Below, piece by piece: positions 53,279 through 61,193 of a stretch of 64,000 nt of DNA (its first letter is position 1; each line of letters begins with the position of its first letter). Both the position numbers and the translations under genes were made by a program. Below the pieces are notes generated by a model. It searched no databases. It was not told where the DNA came from and saw nothing but the letters and a program-made list of their open reading frames with translations. The stretch is from Heterorhizobium halophytocola (lineage in GTDB: Bacteria; Pseudomonadota; Alphaproteobacteria; Rhizobiales; Rhizobiaceae): contig NZ_JAGGJU010000008.1 in assembly GCF_017873095.1 (NCBI RefSeq), forward strand, positions 222,947 through 286,946, read 5' to 3'.

Positions 53279-53683
53279 TCATTCAGCCGGATCGCCCTTC
53301 ATCAGCGGCAACAGGGTGCGCACGCGGCTGTCGCGCAGCCACAGTCCGCCCCACATCAGGCCGGCCAGATAGAGCCCGAACAGGGTGTGGCTGAAGAGGG
53401 GGCTTTCGACGCGCAGATGGGTGGCGATGGTGGCGCCGAACAGGCCGGTGAGCAGCACGGCGCCGAAAAGGCTGGTCGAAGGAAAGAGATAGAGCAGCGT
53501 GCCCAAAAGCTCGAGGCAGCCGATGCCGAAGGCATAACCGGGCGGCCAGCCGAGCGCCTGAAGCGTCTGCTCGGCGATGTCGAAACCCATCAGCTTCGGC
53601 GTCACCGAGGCGCCGAGCATGAAGACGACGAACAGGCCGCTCAGAACCCGGCCGCTGCTGCGCATTTTGAAGGTGGTTTTCAT
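53279..53683 (-). CDS. DoxX-like membrane protein
   Basis: A 134-residue protein with four hydrophobic helices. VTPKLMGFDIAEQTLQALGWP followed by GIGCLELLGTLLYLFP matches the DoxX/DoxX-like family. Function poorly known; some members help redox balance. It is downstream of, and on the same strand as, the carbon-nitrogen hydrolase. Confidence 0.8.
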   Translation of the reverse strand: MKTTFKMRSSGRVLSGLFVVFMLGASVTPKLMGFDIAEQTLQALGWPPGYAFGIGCLELLGTLLYLFPSTSLFGAVLLTGLFGATIATHLRVESPLFSHTLFGLYLAGLMWGGLWLRDSRVRTLLPLMKGDPAE

Positions 53684-53711
53684 GACGCTGTGATCTCCCG
53701 CAGACGCTGCC

Positions 53712-54581
53712 TCAGTCGATGAATTGTTCCGGCCAGTCGCGCCGCGTCACCACCTGACCCTCGGTGCGCAGCCGCGTGACTTCTCCAAGGTCGATCTCGG
53801 TTACCAGCCAGCTTGTCCCGTCGACATCGTCCTCTGCGCTTTCGGCAAAGATGCCGGATGGCGGCATGCCGTAGTCGGAAGGCACGTAAAGTGCTGCCCG
53901 GCCCTTGTTTTCGTCGAGCGCCGGCGACCAGGGAGCTATGCCGGCGGTGGGCGAAACGAGCACGGCCATCTGGTTTTCCAGCGCGCGGGCCTGCGCGCCG
54001 ATCCTGACGCGATAGGCGCCGGCCAGCGTGTCGGTGCAGGAGGGGGCGAGGATCAGGTCGACGCCACGCTCGGCAAGCCTTCGCGCCAGCATCGGAAACT
54101 CGTTGTCGTAGCAGATCAGGATGCCGAGCCTGCCGATGGGCGTGTCGAAGGACTTCAGCCCGTCGACGGCGCCGGCGATCGACCACTGTTCGCGCTCGAA
54201 ACGGGTCATGATCACCTTGTCCTGATGGCCGATCAGGCCGTCGGGCCCGAACAGCCAGGCGCGGTTGCGATAGAGGCCGTCGGGGTCACGGACCGGTGCC
54301 GAACCCGGCTGCAGCAGGATGTCGTGGGTGCGGGCAAGCTCCTCGCAAAGTTCGAGCCAGGCGGGGATCAGCGGCTGGATGCCGGCGATCGCGCCATGCA
54401 GGTCGCAGCGTTGCGCCTCGGGCAACTGGCCGGAGAGGACAAGGCCGGCATATTCCGGCAGCAGCAGCAGTTCTCCGCCGCGTTCGACCGCATCACGCAC
54501 CAGGGCGGAGAGATGCGCGACATAGGCGTCCCAGGTCTCGATCAGCTCAATTTTGTACTGACAGGCGGCGAGGACCGGCAT
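53712..54581 (-). CDS. Carbon-nitrogen hydrolase (nitrilase superfamily)
   Basis: A 289-residue enzyme with the catalytic triad in LLLLPEYAGL (Glu), GHQDKVIMTRFE (Lys) and LGILICYDNEFPMLARRL (Cys). It is likely an amidase or N-carbamoylase; the substrate is unknown. ATG at 54581 shares one base with the upstream acetyltransferase stop (TGATG), so the two are translationally coupled. Confidence 0.9.
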   Translation of the reverse strand: MPVLAACQYKIELIETWDAYVAHLSALVRDAVERGGELLLLPEYAGLVLSGQLPEAQRCDLHGAIAGIQPLIPAWLELCEELARTHDILLQPGSAPVRDPDGLYRNRAWLFGPDGLIGHQDKVIMTRFEREQWSIAGAVDGLKSFDTPIGRLGILICYDNEFPMLARRLAERGVDLILAPSCTDTLAGAYRVRIGAQARALENQMAVLVSPTAGIAPWSPALDENKGRAALYVPSDYGMPPSGIFAESAEDDVDGTSWLVTEIDLGEVTRLRTEGQVVTRRDWPEQFID

Positions 54582-55177
54582 CAGGCGATCTTCCTTATCC
54601 AGAAGGAGAGCGGCTTGGGGCTCTCCGTGGGTTCGTCGAGATCGCGCCAGGAAAACGTGGTGCGAAGCTCGGGATGATGGGTGTAGCCGCGCTTGCGCCA
54701 AAAGTCATCCAGCGGTCGGTAGCCGGCTGGACGACGCGGATGGTCGAGCGGGCGCTCGACCGCGCAGAAGGTGCAATAGGCAAGGCCAAGCCTTTGGGCC
54801 TGTGCCTCGCGCAGGTCGAAGAAGCGATGGCCAAGCCCATGGCCGCGATAGGCGGGCAATAGCACGCTTTCGCCGAAATAGAAGAAGGTCGCAGGATCGT
54901 AACCGGCGGCGAGGAAGGGGTCTTGCACCTCGTCCGTTTCCGCCGTCATCGGTGTGCCGGTCGAGGCTCCGATAACGGTGTCTCCGTCGAAGGCCAGCAC
55001 GAAGATTGAGCCTTGCGAGCGCGCATAGGCTTCCATGTAGCGGCGTTCATAGTCACTGTCGCCATCATAGAGATAGGGGAAATCGTGGAAGACCGCGATC
55101 CTGAGACGCGCGAGGTCGTCGAAATAGGCGCGGGCGTCGCGGCCGGCAAAGGATCGGATGGCAAGATTTGCAGACAT
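54581..55177 (-). CDS. GNAT-family N-acetyltransferase
   Basis: A 198-residue acetyltransferase. The acetyl-CoA site is LLPAYRGHGLGHRFFDLREAQA (R/Q-x-x-G-x-G/A type). The rest, for example RIAVFHDFPYLYDGDSDYERRYM and GYRPLDDFWRKRGY, matches a subgroup often encoded beside nitrilase-type hydrolases. That pairing suggests an N-acyl or amide metabolite pathway, not identified. Confidence 0.88.
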   Translation of the reverse strand: MSANLAIRSFAGRDARAYFDDLARLRIAVFHDFPYLYDGDSDYERRYMEAYARSQGSIFVLAFDGDTVIGASTGTPMTAETDEVQDPFLAAGYDPATFFYFGESVLLPAYRGHGLGHRFFDLREAQAQRLGLAYCTFCAVERPLDHPRRPAGYRPLDDFWRKRGYTHHPELRTTFSWRDLDEPTESPKPLSFWIRKIA

Positions 55178-55265
55178 GTTTCCAGCTCGGTTCGCAGTCG
55201 TTATACCGTTCGCGACCGATGGGCGAAAGTATGGGCTCTCGCCAGTCCCACAAGGAGATATCCGC

Positions 55266-55667
55266 ATGCACGCCACAGACATCATCCGCGCCTATTATGA
55301 CGCCTTCAATGCCGGCGACATGGAGGCCTTCCTCGATCTCCTCACCGACGATGTCGCCCACGACGTCAACCAGGGCGAGCGCCAGATCGGCAAACAGGCC
55401 TTTGCCACCTTCATGGGCCACATGAACCGCTGCTACCGGGAGAACCTCACCGACATGGTGATCATGGCCAGCGAGGACGGCACGCGCGGCGCGGCGGAAT
55501 TCACCGTCAACGGCGAATATCTGGCGACCGACGAGGGCCTGCCGGAGGCCGATGGCCAGACCTACAGCCTGTCGGCCGGCGCCTTTTTCGACATCCGCGA
55601 CGGCAAGGTCGCGCGGATCACCAATTACTATAACCTGCCGGACTGGATCGCCCAGGTCGAAGGCTGA
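55266..55667 (+). CDS. NTF2/SnoaL-like protein (ketosteroid isomerase-related)
   Basis: A 133-residue cone-fold protein: DIIRAYYDAFNAGDMEAFLDLLTDDVAHDVNQGE at the start and DGKVARITNYYNLPDWI at the end are typical of SnoaL-like members. AAGGAGA precedes the ATG. Catalytic role unknown. Divergent from the GNAT gene. Confidence 0.85.
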   Translation: MHATDIIRAYYDAFNAGDMEAFLDLLTDDVAHDVNQGERQIGKQAFATFMGHMNRCYRENLTDMVIMASEDGTRGAAEFTVNGEYLATDEGLPEADGQTYSLSAGAFFDIRDGKVARITNYYNLPDWIAQVEG

Positions 55668-55712
55668 GGCGCGAGCCGGCGGGTCGATAGCTCGAAAAAA
55701 ATCTGCGGGGGA

Positions 55713-55739
55713 TGTCACATCGGGGCATCCCCGTTCGTC
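55713..55739 (+). promoter_or_regulatory. ECF41-type promoter
   Basis: TGTCACA (55713-55719) and CGTC (55736-55739) are separated by exactly 16 bases, 35 bases before the ATG of the AhpD-like gene. This matches the ECF41 promoter signature I recall (TGTCACA-N16-CGTC). The downstream operon encodes an ECF41 sigma factor, so it is probably autoregulated. Confidence 0.82.
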
Positions 55740-55774
55740 ATGGTGTCGGAACCAACTGAAAAGGATATCCGACC

Positions 55775-56230
55775 ATGACTGCCAAACTGGATCTCTTTGC
55801 CGCGGCCCCGCCGCTGGCAAAAAAGTGGATGGAACTGTCGATCGCTGTCGGCGCGAGCCTGGAGCCGAGCCTGATGGAGCTGGTCAAGATCCGGGCCTCC
55901 CAGATCAACGCCTGCGCCAATTGCCTGAACATGCACACGGCCGAAGCCCGCGCCAAGGGCGAGACGGAGGCCCGGATCTATCTGCTGTCCGCATGGCGCG
56001 AGGCGCCGTGCTATTCGAGCCGCGAGCGTGCGGCGCTGGCCTGGACGGAGGCTTTGACGCGCCTGTCCGAGGAGCATAGGCAGGACGAGGCCTATACCCT
56101 CCTGCAGGCCGAGTTCTCGGAGGAGGAACAGGTGAAGCTTACCCTGATGATCAACGTCATCAACGGATGGAACCGCCTGGCGGTCGGGTTCGGCCTGTGG
56201 GTCGAGCCGGCAGCGGCGGCCGCCGCCTGA
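55775..56230 (+). CDS. Carboxymuconolactone decarboxylase / AhpD-like protein
   Basis: A 151-residue all-helical AhpD-type protein with the redox motif NACANCLNMHTAEARAKG (Cys47-x2-Cys50-x3-His54), so it is a disulfide reductase or peroxidase type rather than a true decarboxylase. ECF41 sigma genes are typically next to such a gene. Its stop shares a base with the sigma start (TGATG), and an ECF41 promoter match lies upstream. Confidence 0.92.
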   Translation: MTAKLDLFAAAPPLAKKWMELSIAVGASLEPSLMELVKIRASQINACANCLNMHTAEARAKGETEARIYLLSAWREAPCYSSRERAALAWTEALTRLSEEHRQDEAYTLLQAEFSEEEQVKLTLMINVINGWNRLAVGFGLWVEPAAAAAA

Positions 56231-57087
56231 TGACGGCTGCGGCAGCGCAGGAGGCTGCAGCAAGCTTCGACCCGCTGCGTTCCAGGCTCATGCGGGTCGC
56301 CTATCGCATGCTCGGCTCGCTCGCCGATGCCGAAGACATCGTGCAGGAGGCCTTCATCCGCTGGATGGGGGCCGACCGCGCGGAGGTGCGCGAGCCCGAA
56401 GCTTTCCTGAGGCGCATGGTGACACGGCTCTGCCTTGACCAGCTGAAGTCGGCCCGTCACCGGCGCGAAACCTATATCGGCCCCTGGCTTCCCGAACCCG
56501 TCGTCGAGGACGCCCCGGAAGACGATGTGACGCTGCCGCTGATGCTCGCGCTGGAGAGGCTTTCGCCGCTGGAGCGCGCCGCCTTTCTGCTGCATGACGT
56601 CTTCGGGCTGGAATTCGAGGAGGTCGCCGCCACGATCAAGCGCGAGCCGGCCGCCTGCCGGCAGCTTGCAGCACGGGCCCGCCGGAATGTGCGCGATGCC
56701 CGGCCGCGCTTCAAGCTCGAGCAAGCGCGCGGCGAGGCGCTGGCGCGGGCCTTCTTCCTTGCCTCGCGCACGGGAGACATGAAGGCCCTTGGCGCGACGC
56801 TCGCTGCCGATGTCAGCCTGCATTCCGACGGTGGCGGCAAGCGCTCGGCGGCCAAGCGCCCGCTGATGGGCTTCGACGAGGTGATCAACCTGCACCAATT
56901 CCTTGCCGCACAGTTCGCCAGGCATCCGTCGACGTTGGTGCGGACCGGCTTCGTCAACGGTCTGCCGGGCTTCGTCACGATGGAAGCGGACGGCGAACTG
57001 CAGGTGACCGCGCTCGATATCCAGGATGGTCTCGTGCACACGATCTACGTGATGCGCAATCCGGACAAGCTGCGGCATCTGCATTAG
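56230..57087 (+). CDS. ECF41-family RNA polymerase sigma factor (SigJ-like)
   Basis: A 285-residue sigma factor with sigma2 (LMRVAYRMLGSLADAEDIVQEAFIRW), sigma4 (LSPLERAAFLLHDVFGLEFEEVAATI) and a C-terminal SnoaL-like domain. The ECF41 marks are all present: WLPEP in the linker (86-90), DGGGK (200-204) and NPDKL (277-281). In this family the C-terminal domain controls activity in place of an anti-sigma factor. The conserved partner gene is the AhpD-like one just upstream. Confidence 0.95.
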   Translation: MTAAAAQEAAASFDPLRSRLMRVAYRMLGSLADAEDIVQEAFIRWMGADRAEVREPEAFLRRMVTRLCLDQLKSARHRRETYIGPWLPEPVVEDAPEDDVTLPLMLALERLSPLERAAFLLHDVFGLEFEEVAATIKREPAACRQLAARARRNVRDARPRFKLEQARGEALARAFFLASRTGDMKALGATLAADVSLHSDGGGKRSAAKRPLMGFDEVINLHQFLAAQFARHPSTLVRTGFVNGLPGFVTMEADGELQVTALDIQDGLVHTIYVMRNPDKLRHLH

Positions 57088-57137
57088 GGGCCGCCGCGGT
57101 CTTTCGCCTGTGGCACGGTGCCCGTCAGGCGCCTGCG

Positions 57138-57749
57138 CTAGAACTTGTAGCGTATGCCGAACACATTGGCGTTGGCGGCGCCATGCATGTCGCCAAGCGT
57201 GCCCCAGGCGCCGGAGCGGTGCTGCAGCCGCCAGAAGACCTCCGTGCTGGAGTCTTGTGAAAAGCTGAGATTGAGTTCCGGACCCAGATAGAACAGCGTC
57301 GCGGCATCGCCGCCGTCGGCGGCCTCCTCGCGCGCCTCGCGGCCGGCATGGGCATCCGAGACATGGCTGATGCCGAAGGTAAAGGCCGGGGACAGGAAGA
57401 GATGATCGGCGAGCCGGATCTTGTCGTAGCGCGCGACGACGCCACCCCAGATCTCGCCGGTCAAGCCGTCGCCCATGCGGGCCGCAAGGCCGGCCTCCAG
57501 GCCCAGTTTCACATTGCCGATTGCATAGGGAAAGTACTGGGCGCCGCCGCCGATCACGGCATGATCCTCGTAATCCGGGCCGAAAATCGTCGCGGTCGAC
57601 CCCATGTCCGCATCGGTCATGGCGCCGGCGAAACCGAAAATCGCGTAGGCATGGTTCTCGCCGGGCCGGCCGGTATCGGCGCATAACGATGGCGTGGCAA
57701 ACGCAAGAGGCAAGAGGGCATGCGCAAGGCTGAGATCTGCGAGTTTCAA
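57138..57749 (-). CDS. Outer-membrane beta-barrel protein, PagL-like lipid A deacylase candidate
   Basis: 203 residues with a signal peptide (ALLPLAFATPSLCA) and alternating hydrophobic strands ending in GIRYKF with a C-terminal Phe, as in outer-membrane barrels. Near the end, EVFWRLQHRSGAWGT has the His-x-Ser spacing of PagL lipid A 3-O-deacylases, and NANVFGIRYKF mirrors their last strand. The N-terminal part differs from Salmonella PagL, so activity is uncertain. It is convergent with the sigma gene. Confidence 0.65.
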   Translation of the reverse strand: MKLADLSLAHALLPLAFATPSLCADTGRPGENHAYAIFGFAGAMTDADMGSTATIFGPDYEDHAVIGGGAQYFPYAIGNVKLGLEAGLAARMGDGLTGEIWGGVVARYDKIRLADHLFLSPAFTFGISHVSDAHAGREAREEAADGGDAATLFYLGPELNLSFSQDSSTEVFWRLQHRSGAWGTLGDMHGAANANVFGIRYKF

Positions 57750-57937
57750 AGTGTGCCTCTTGGCGTCACCAGATCCAAATCGGATATTGCGTTCATCTTA
57801 TGCGTATATCCTAAAAGATGTCCAAATGTGTGGCGCCGACGATCCAGGGGGGCGGTGTGGGCACGGGGTCCCGGTTTTGGCGCGCCCGGGTCCGATTTGA
57901 CCTTGACTCCATTATAAAGGATAGCAATTCTCCGATA

Positions 57938-58513
57938 ATGGAAAATGTCGCCAACTTCGATCAGATCATTGCCGGACGCCTGAAGGAGCTTCGCACCGAT
58001 CAGGGATTGACCCTCGATGCGCTGGCGGAGCTTTCCGGCGTCAGCCGGGCGATGATTTCACGCGTCGAGCGGGCGGAGGCGAGCCCGACGGCGGCGCTTC
58101 TGGCACGGCTCTGCGCGGCGCTCGGCGTGTCGCTTTCGGTGTTCTTCGAGGGATCGGCAGGCACGCCCTCGCCGCTTGCCAGGCGCGCGGAGCAGCCGGT
58201 CTGGCAGGACCCGGAAAGCGGCTATCGCCGCCGGGTTGTCTCGCCGCCCGGGATGGGCGCGCGGGTCGATATTGTCGAGGTCGAGTTCCCGCCGGGCGCC
58301 GTGGTCGCATTCGGCGACCAGCCGCCCGGCCGCAACCAGTCGCAACATGTCTGGGTGTTCGACGGCGAGATGGAACTGACGGTGGGCGAGACGGTCCATC
58401 GCCTGCGCCCCGGCGATTGCCTGTTCATGCGCATCGACGCGGTGCATGGATTTCGCAACCCGACCGACAAGCCCGCCCGCTACGGCGTCATCATCGATCT
58501 CGGCAGCCGCTGA
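57938..58513 (+). CDS. XRE-family regulator with C-terminal cupin domain
   Basis: 191 residues. An N-terminal Xre helix-turn-helix (LKELRTDQGLTLDALAELSGVSRAMISRVERAEASPT) is joined to a cupin sensor domain (VVAFGDQPPGRNQSQHVWVFDGEMEL; LRPGDCLFMRIDAVHGFRNP). Such regulators sense small ligands through the cupin. ATG 57938 is the most sensible start. The GNAT gene 27 bp downstream is probably in the same unit. Confidence 0.9.
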   Translation: MENVANFDQIIAGRLKELRTDQGLTLDALAELSGVSRAMISRVERAEASPTAALLARLCAALGVSLSVFFEGSAGTPSPLARRAEQPVWQDPESGYRRRVVSPPGMGARVDIVEVEFPPGAVVAFGDQPPGRNQSQHVWVFDGEMELTVGETVHRLRPGDCLFMRIDAVHGFRNPTDKPARYGVIIDLGSR

Positions 58514-58540
58514 CGATCCCTTCCATTGGAGTTTCCTTGC

Positions 58541-59077
58541 ATGACCGAGATCCGATTGCTGAACGAAGCCGAGGCGAGGGCTGCCGTGCCCGCGCTGTGC
58601 GCGGTGCTGGCCGATTGCGTGGAAGACGGTGCCTCGGTCGGTTTCATGGCCCCGCTCGGCAGGGGCGAAGCCGAAGGCTTCTGGCAGGGCGTGGCCTCGG
58701 GTGTGGGGCGCGGCGATGTGCTGCTGTTCGTGGCAGAGGTGGAGGGCGAGGCCCTCGGCACGGTGCAGGTGGGCTTTGCCACCAAGCCAAACCAGCCGCA
58801 TCGCGGCGACCTGATGAAGCTGCTGGTGCACCGCAAGGCCCGCGGCACGGGGCTGTCGAAGCAGCTGATGGCCGCGGCCGAGCGCGCGGCAAAGGAACGG
58901 GGACGCTGGCTGCTGGTGCTCGATACCGCGACGGGCGAACTGGCCGAAGGCATATACGAGCGTCTCGGCTGGACGCGGTCCGGGGTGATCCCGAACTATG
59001 CGCTCTATCCGGATGGCCGCTACTGCGCGACCACCCTGTTCTTCAAGGATCTGCGGGAAAGCCCTGCCGGCGGCTAG
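58541..59077 (+). CDS. GNAT-family N-acetyltransferase
   Basis: A 178-residue acetyltransferase: acetyl-CoA loop LLVHRKARGTGLSKQLMAAAERAA, and ALYPDGRYCATTLFFKDL at the C-terminus. It belongs to a common subgroup next to XRE-cupin regulators. Substrate unknown. GGAG lies nine bases before the ATG. Confidence 0.88.
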   Translation: MTEIRLLNEAEARAAVPALCAVLADCVEDGASVGFMAPLGRGEAEGFWQGVASGVGRGDVLLFVAEVEGEALGTVQVGFATKPNQPHRGDLMKLLVHRKARGTGLSKQLMAAAERAAKERGRWLLVLDTATGELAEGIYERLGWTRSGVIPNYALYPDGRYCATTLFFKDLRESPAGG

Positions 59078-59105
59078 CCGGCCGGTCTTTGCTTGCGCCG
59101 CCCGC

Positions 59106-60323
59106 TCAGGCGATCTGGCGCCGGCGCGGCATTTCGGTGAGGAAATAGAGCACCGCGATGATCGGCAGCGTGATGCCGATCATCGAGGCCTCGAACCAGC
59201 CGCCCTGGGCATAGGCCCAGGCGCCGAGCGCCGAACCGATGGCGCCGCCGACGAAGAAGGTTGCCATGAACAGGCCGTTGAGCCGGCTCCGCAGTTCGGC
59301 GCCGAGGCCATAGATCGCCCGCTGTCCGGTGACCAGCGTCATGGTGACGCCGAAGTCGAGCAGGATGGCGCCGAGGGTCAGCAGAACGAGCCCGGGCGTC
59401 GAACCCTCCGGCGCGATATGGGTGATGAGGAAGGCGATCATCACCGAAAGCATGCCGAAGATCGTCGCCGGGCGCGACAGCTCGCGGTCGGCCAGCCGGC
59501 CGGCGATCGGCGAGGCAATGGCACCGGCGACGCCGGCAAGCGCAAACAGCGCGATGCCGGTCTGGGTCAGGTGATAGGCATCGGCCAGCACCAGCGGCGT
59601 GACGGTCCAGAACAGGCTGAAGGCGCCGAACTGGCAGGCCTGGTAGAGCGCCCGGCGGCGCAGTACCGGCTGGCCGAGATAAAGCCTGCCCATCGAGCCG
59701 ATCAGCTGGCCATAGCCGAGCCTGGTCGTGGGCTGGCGGACCGGGAGCCTCAGTGCGAGCAGGGCCGCAAGCGCCACCATGACGATCGCCGAGGCGAAGA
59801 AGACCACATGCCAGGAGGAGACGCGGGCAACCAGGCTGGCAACCGGACGGCCGAGCATGATGCCGAGCATCAGGCCGCTCATGACATTGCCGACCACCCG
59901 GCCCCGGGCATGGTCATGCGCCAGATGCGCGGCAAACGGCACGACCATCTGCACCGCGACCGCGCCGATGCCGATCAGCAGCGAGGCGGCGAGGAAGGCG
60001 GCGGGCGTGGTCGACAGGCCGGCGCCGATCAGCGCCAGCACCGTGACGCCGATCATCGCGACGATCAGCTTGCGGTTCTCGGCCAGATCGCCGAGCGGCA
60101 CGAGGAACAGCAAGCCGAGGCCGTAGCCGATCTGGGTCAGCGTGACGATCAGACCGGTGGCGCCGGGCGACAGGCCGATATCGGCGGCGATCGGACCGGC
60201 AAGCGGCTGGCCGTAATAGAGATTGGCGGCAATCAGGCCGCAGGCGGCGGCCATCAGGAAGATCATGCCGGCGGACAGGCCGGTGTGTCGGGACGCCTCG
60301 GAGGCGGGGGCGGAGGTGGTCAT
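59106..60323 (-). CDS. MFS transporter (drug/metabolite efflux type)
   Basis: A 405-residue major-facilitator protein with 12 predicted helices. ANLYYGQPLAGPIAADIG near the N-terminus, then GYGLGLLFLVPLGDLAENR (the A-like motif between helices 2 and 3) and GRPVASLVARVSSW match the YgaY-like efflux subgroup. It is 47 bp downstream of a TetR gene on the same strand, which suggests inducible export. Substrate unknown. Confidence 0.9.
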   Translation of the reverse strand: MTTSAPASEASRHTGLSAGMIFLMAAACGLIAANLYYGQPLAGPIAADIGLSPGATGLIVTLTQIGYGLGLLFLVPLGDLAENRKLIVAMIGVTVLALIGAGLSTTPAAFLAASLLIGIGAVAVQMVVPFAAHLAHDHARGRVVGNVMSGLMLGIMLGRPVASLVARVSSWHVVFFASAIVMVALAALLALRLPVRQPTTRLGYGQLIGSMGRLYLGQPVLRRRALYQACQFGAFSLFWTVTPLVLADAYHLTQTGIALFALAGVAGAIASPIAGRLADRELSRPATIFGMLSVMIAFLITHIAPEGSTPGLVLLTLGAILLDFGVTMTLVTGQRAIYGLGAELRSRLNGLFMATFFVGGAIGSALGAWAYAQGGWFEASMIGITLPIIAVLYFLTEMPRRRQIA

Positions 60324-60370
60324 TGGATACGGTCCTTGGGAGGGAGGAGAAGGCGGTGGGGCCGCGGAGA

Positions 60371-60976
60371 TCAGTCGAGAAGCTTCATCGCGACCAGAAC
60401 GGTATGGGCGGCTGCCGAGGGCTGCTGGCCCGACTTGCCGGCGATGCGCAGGCCCTGGATGAAGCAGTAAAGCGCGCCGGCCGTGGCATCCGGATCGACC
60501 GCGACGGGGATCGATCCGTCCGCCTTGCCGGAAATGACGAGGTCGCGCAGCAGGGCTTCTTGCCGGCTGCGGGAGCGCTGCACACGGTCTGCCACGTCGG
60601 TGTCGAACAGCGACAGTTCGACGGCGGCGCCGACGACGAGGCAGCCGCGCCGGCCGCTGTCGCCGCAGGCCATCTCGGCATAATGGTCGAGCATGCGGCG
60701 GATCCGGTCGCGTCCGGAATTGCCGGCCTCGACCTTTTCGGCAAGAGCCGCGTCGCGCTGCGCCTTGTAGCGGTCGAAAGCGGCGAGGAAGATCGCCTTC
60801 TTGTCGGGAAAGGCCTTGTAGATGCTGCCGGCCGTCAGCCCCATGGCCGCTTTCAGGTCGGCGATCGATGTCGCGTGATAGCCGCGTTCGGAAAACACCG
60901 CGATCGCCCGGTCGAGGGCATCGCCGAGATCGAACTGTCTTGGCCGTCCGGCGGCACGGGCTGAAGGACTGGACAT
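60371..60976 (-). CDS. TetR-family regulator of the MFS pump
   Basis: A 201-residue TetR protein with helix-turn-helix AIAVFSERGYHATSIADLKAAMGLTAGSIYKAFPDKKAIF and a C-terminal domain with Cys in RRGCLVVGAAVELS, of the YcdC/AefR-like group. It is the first gene of a two-gene operon with the pump. A near-perfect 24-bp palindrome (60995-61018) lies 18 bp before its start, so it probably represses the operon. Confidence 0.9.
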   Translation of the reverse strand: MSSPSARAAGRPRQFDLGDALDRAIAVFSERGYHATSIADLKAAMGLTAGSIYKAFPDKKAIFLAAFDRYKAQRDAALAEKVEAGNSGRDRIRRMLDHYAEMACGDSGRRGCLVVGAAVELSLFDTDVADRVQRSRSRQEALLRDLVISGKADGSIPVAVDPDATAGALYCFIQGLRIAGKSGQQPSAAAHTVLVAMKLLD

Positions 60977-60994
60977 GGGGCAGGGCCTGTTGGA

Positions 60995-61018
60995 ATTTGG
61001 AAACGATCGTTCCCAAAT
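60995..61018. promoter_or_regulatory. TetR operator palindrome
   Basis: The halves ATTTGGAAACGA and TCGTTCCCAAAT match at 11 of 12 positions with no spacer. It sits just upstream of the tetR-MFS operon, so binding would block its promoter. The right flank also leads to the deacetylase-like gene (61194). Confidence 0.72.
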
Positions 61019-61193
61019 ATGTTGCCTTGCAGCATTCGTCAAGCCCGGGGGCACGGAAACGGCGACCATCTCGCCGCTCAGCCGGCAGAGGCATCGTCGC
61101 CCGCAACCGCATGGTGGGGCACCCGGCCAACCCTTTGAAACCGTGACCGCGATGCTGTAGCGTCGCCCCGACGCAAAGACATGGGGAGCAGAC

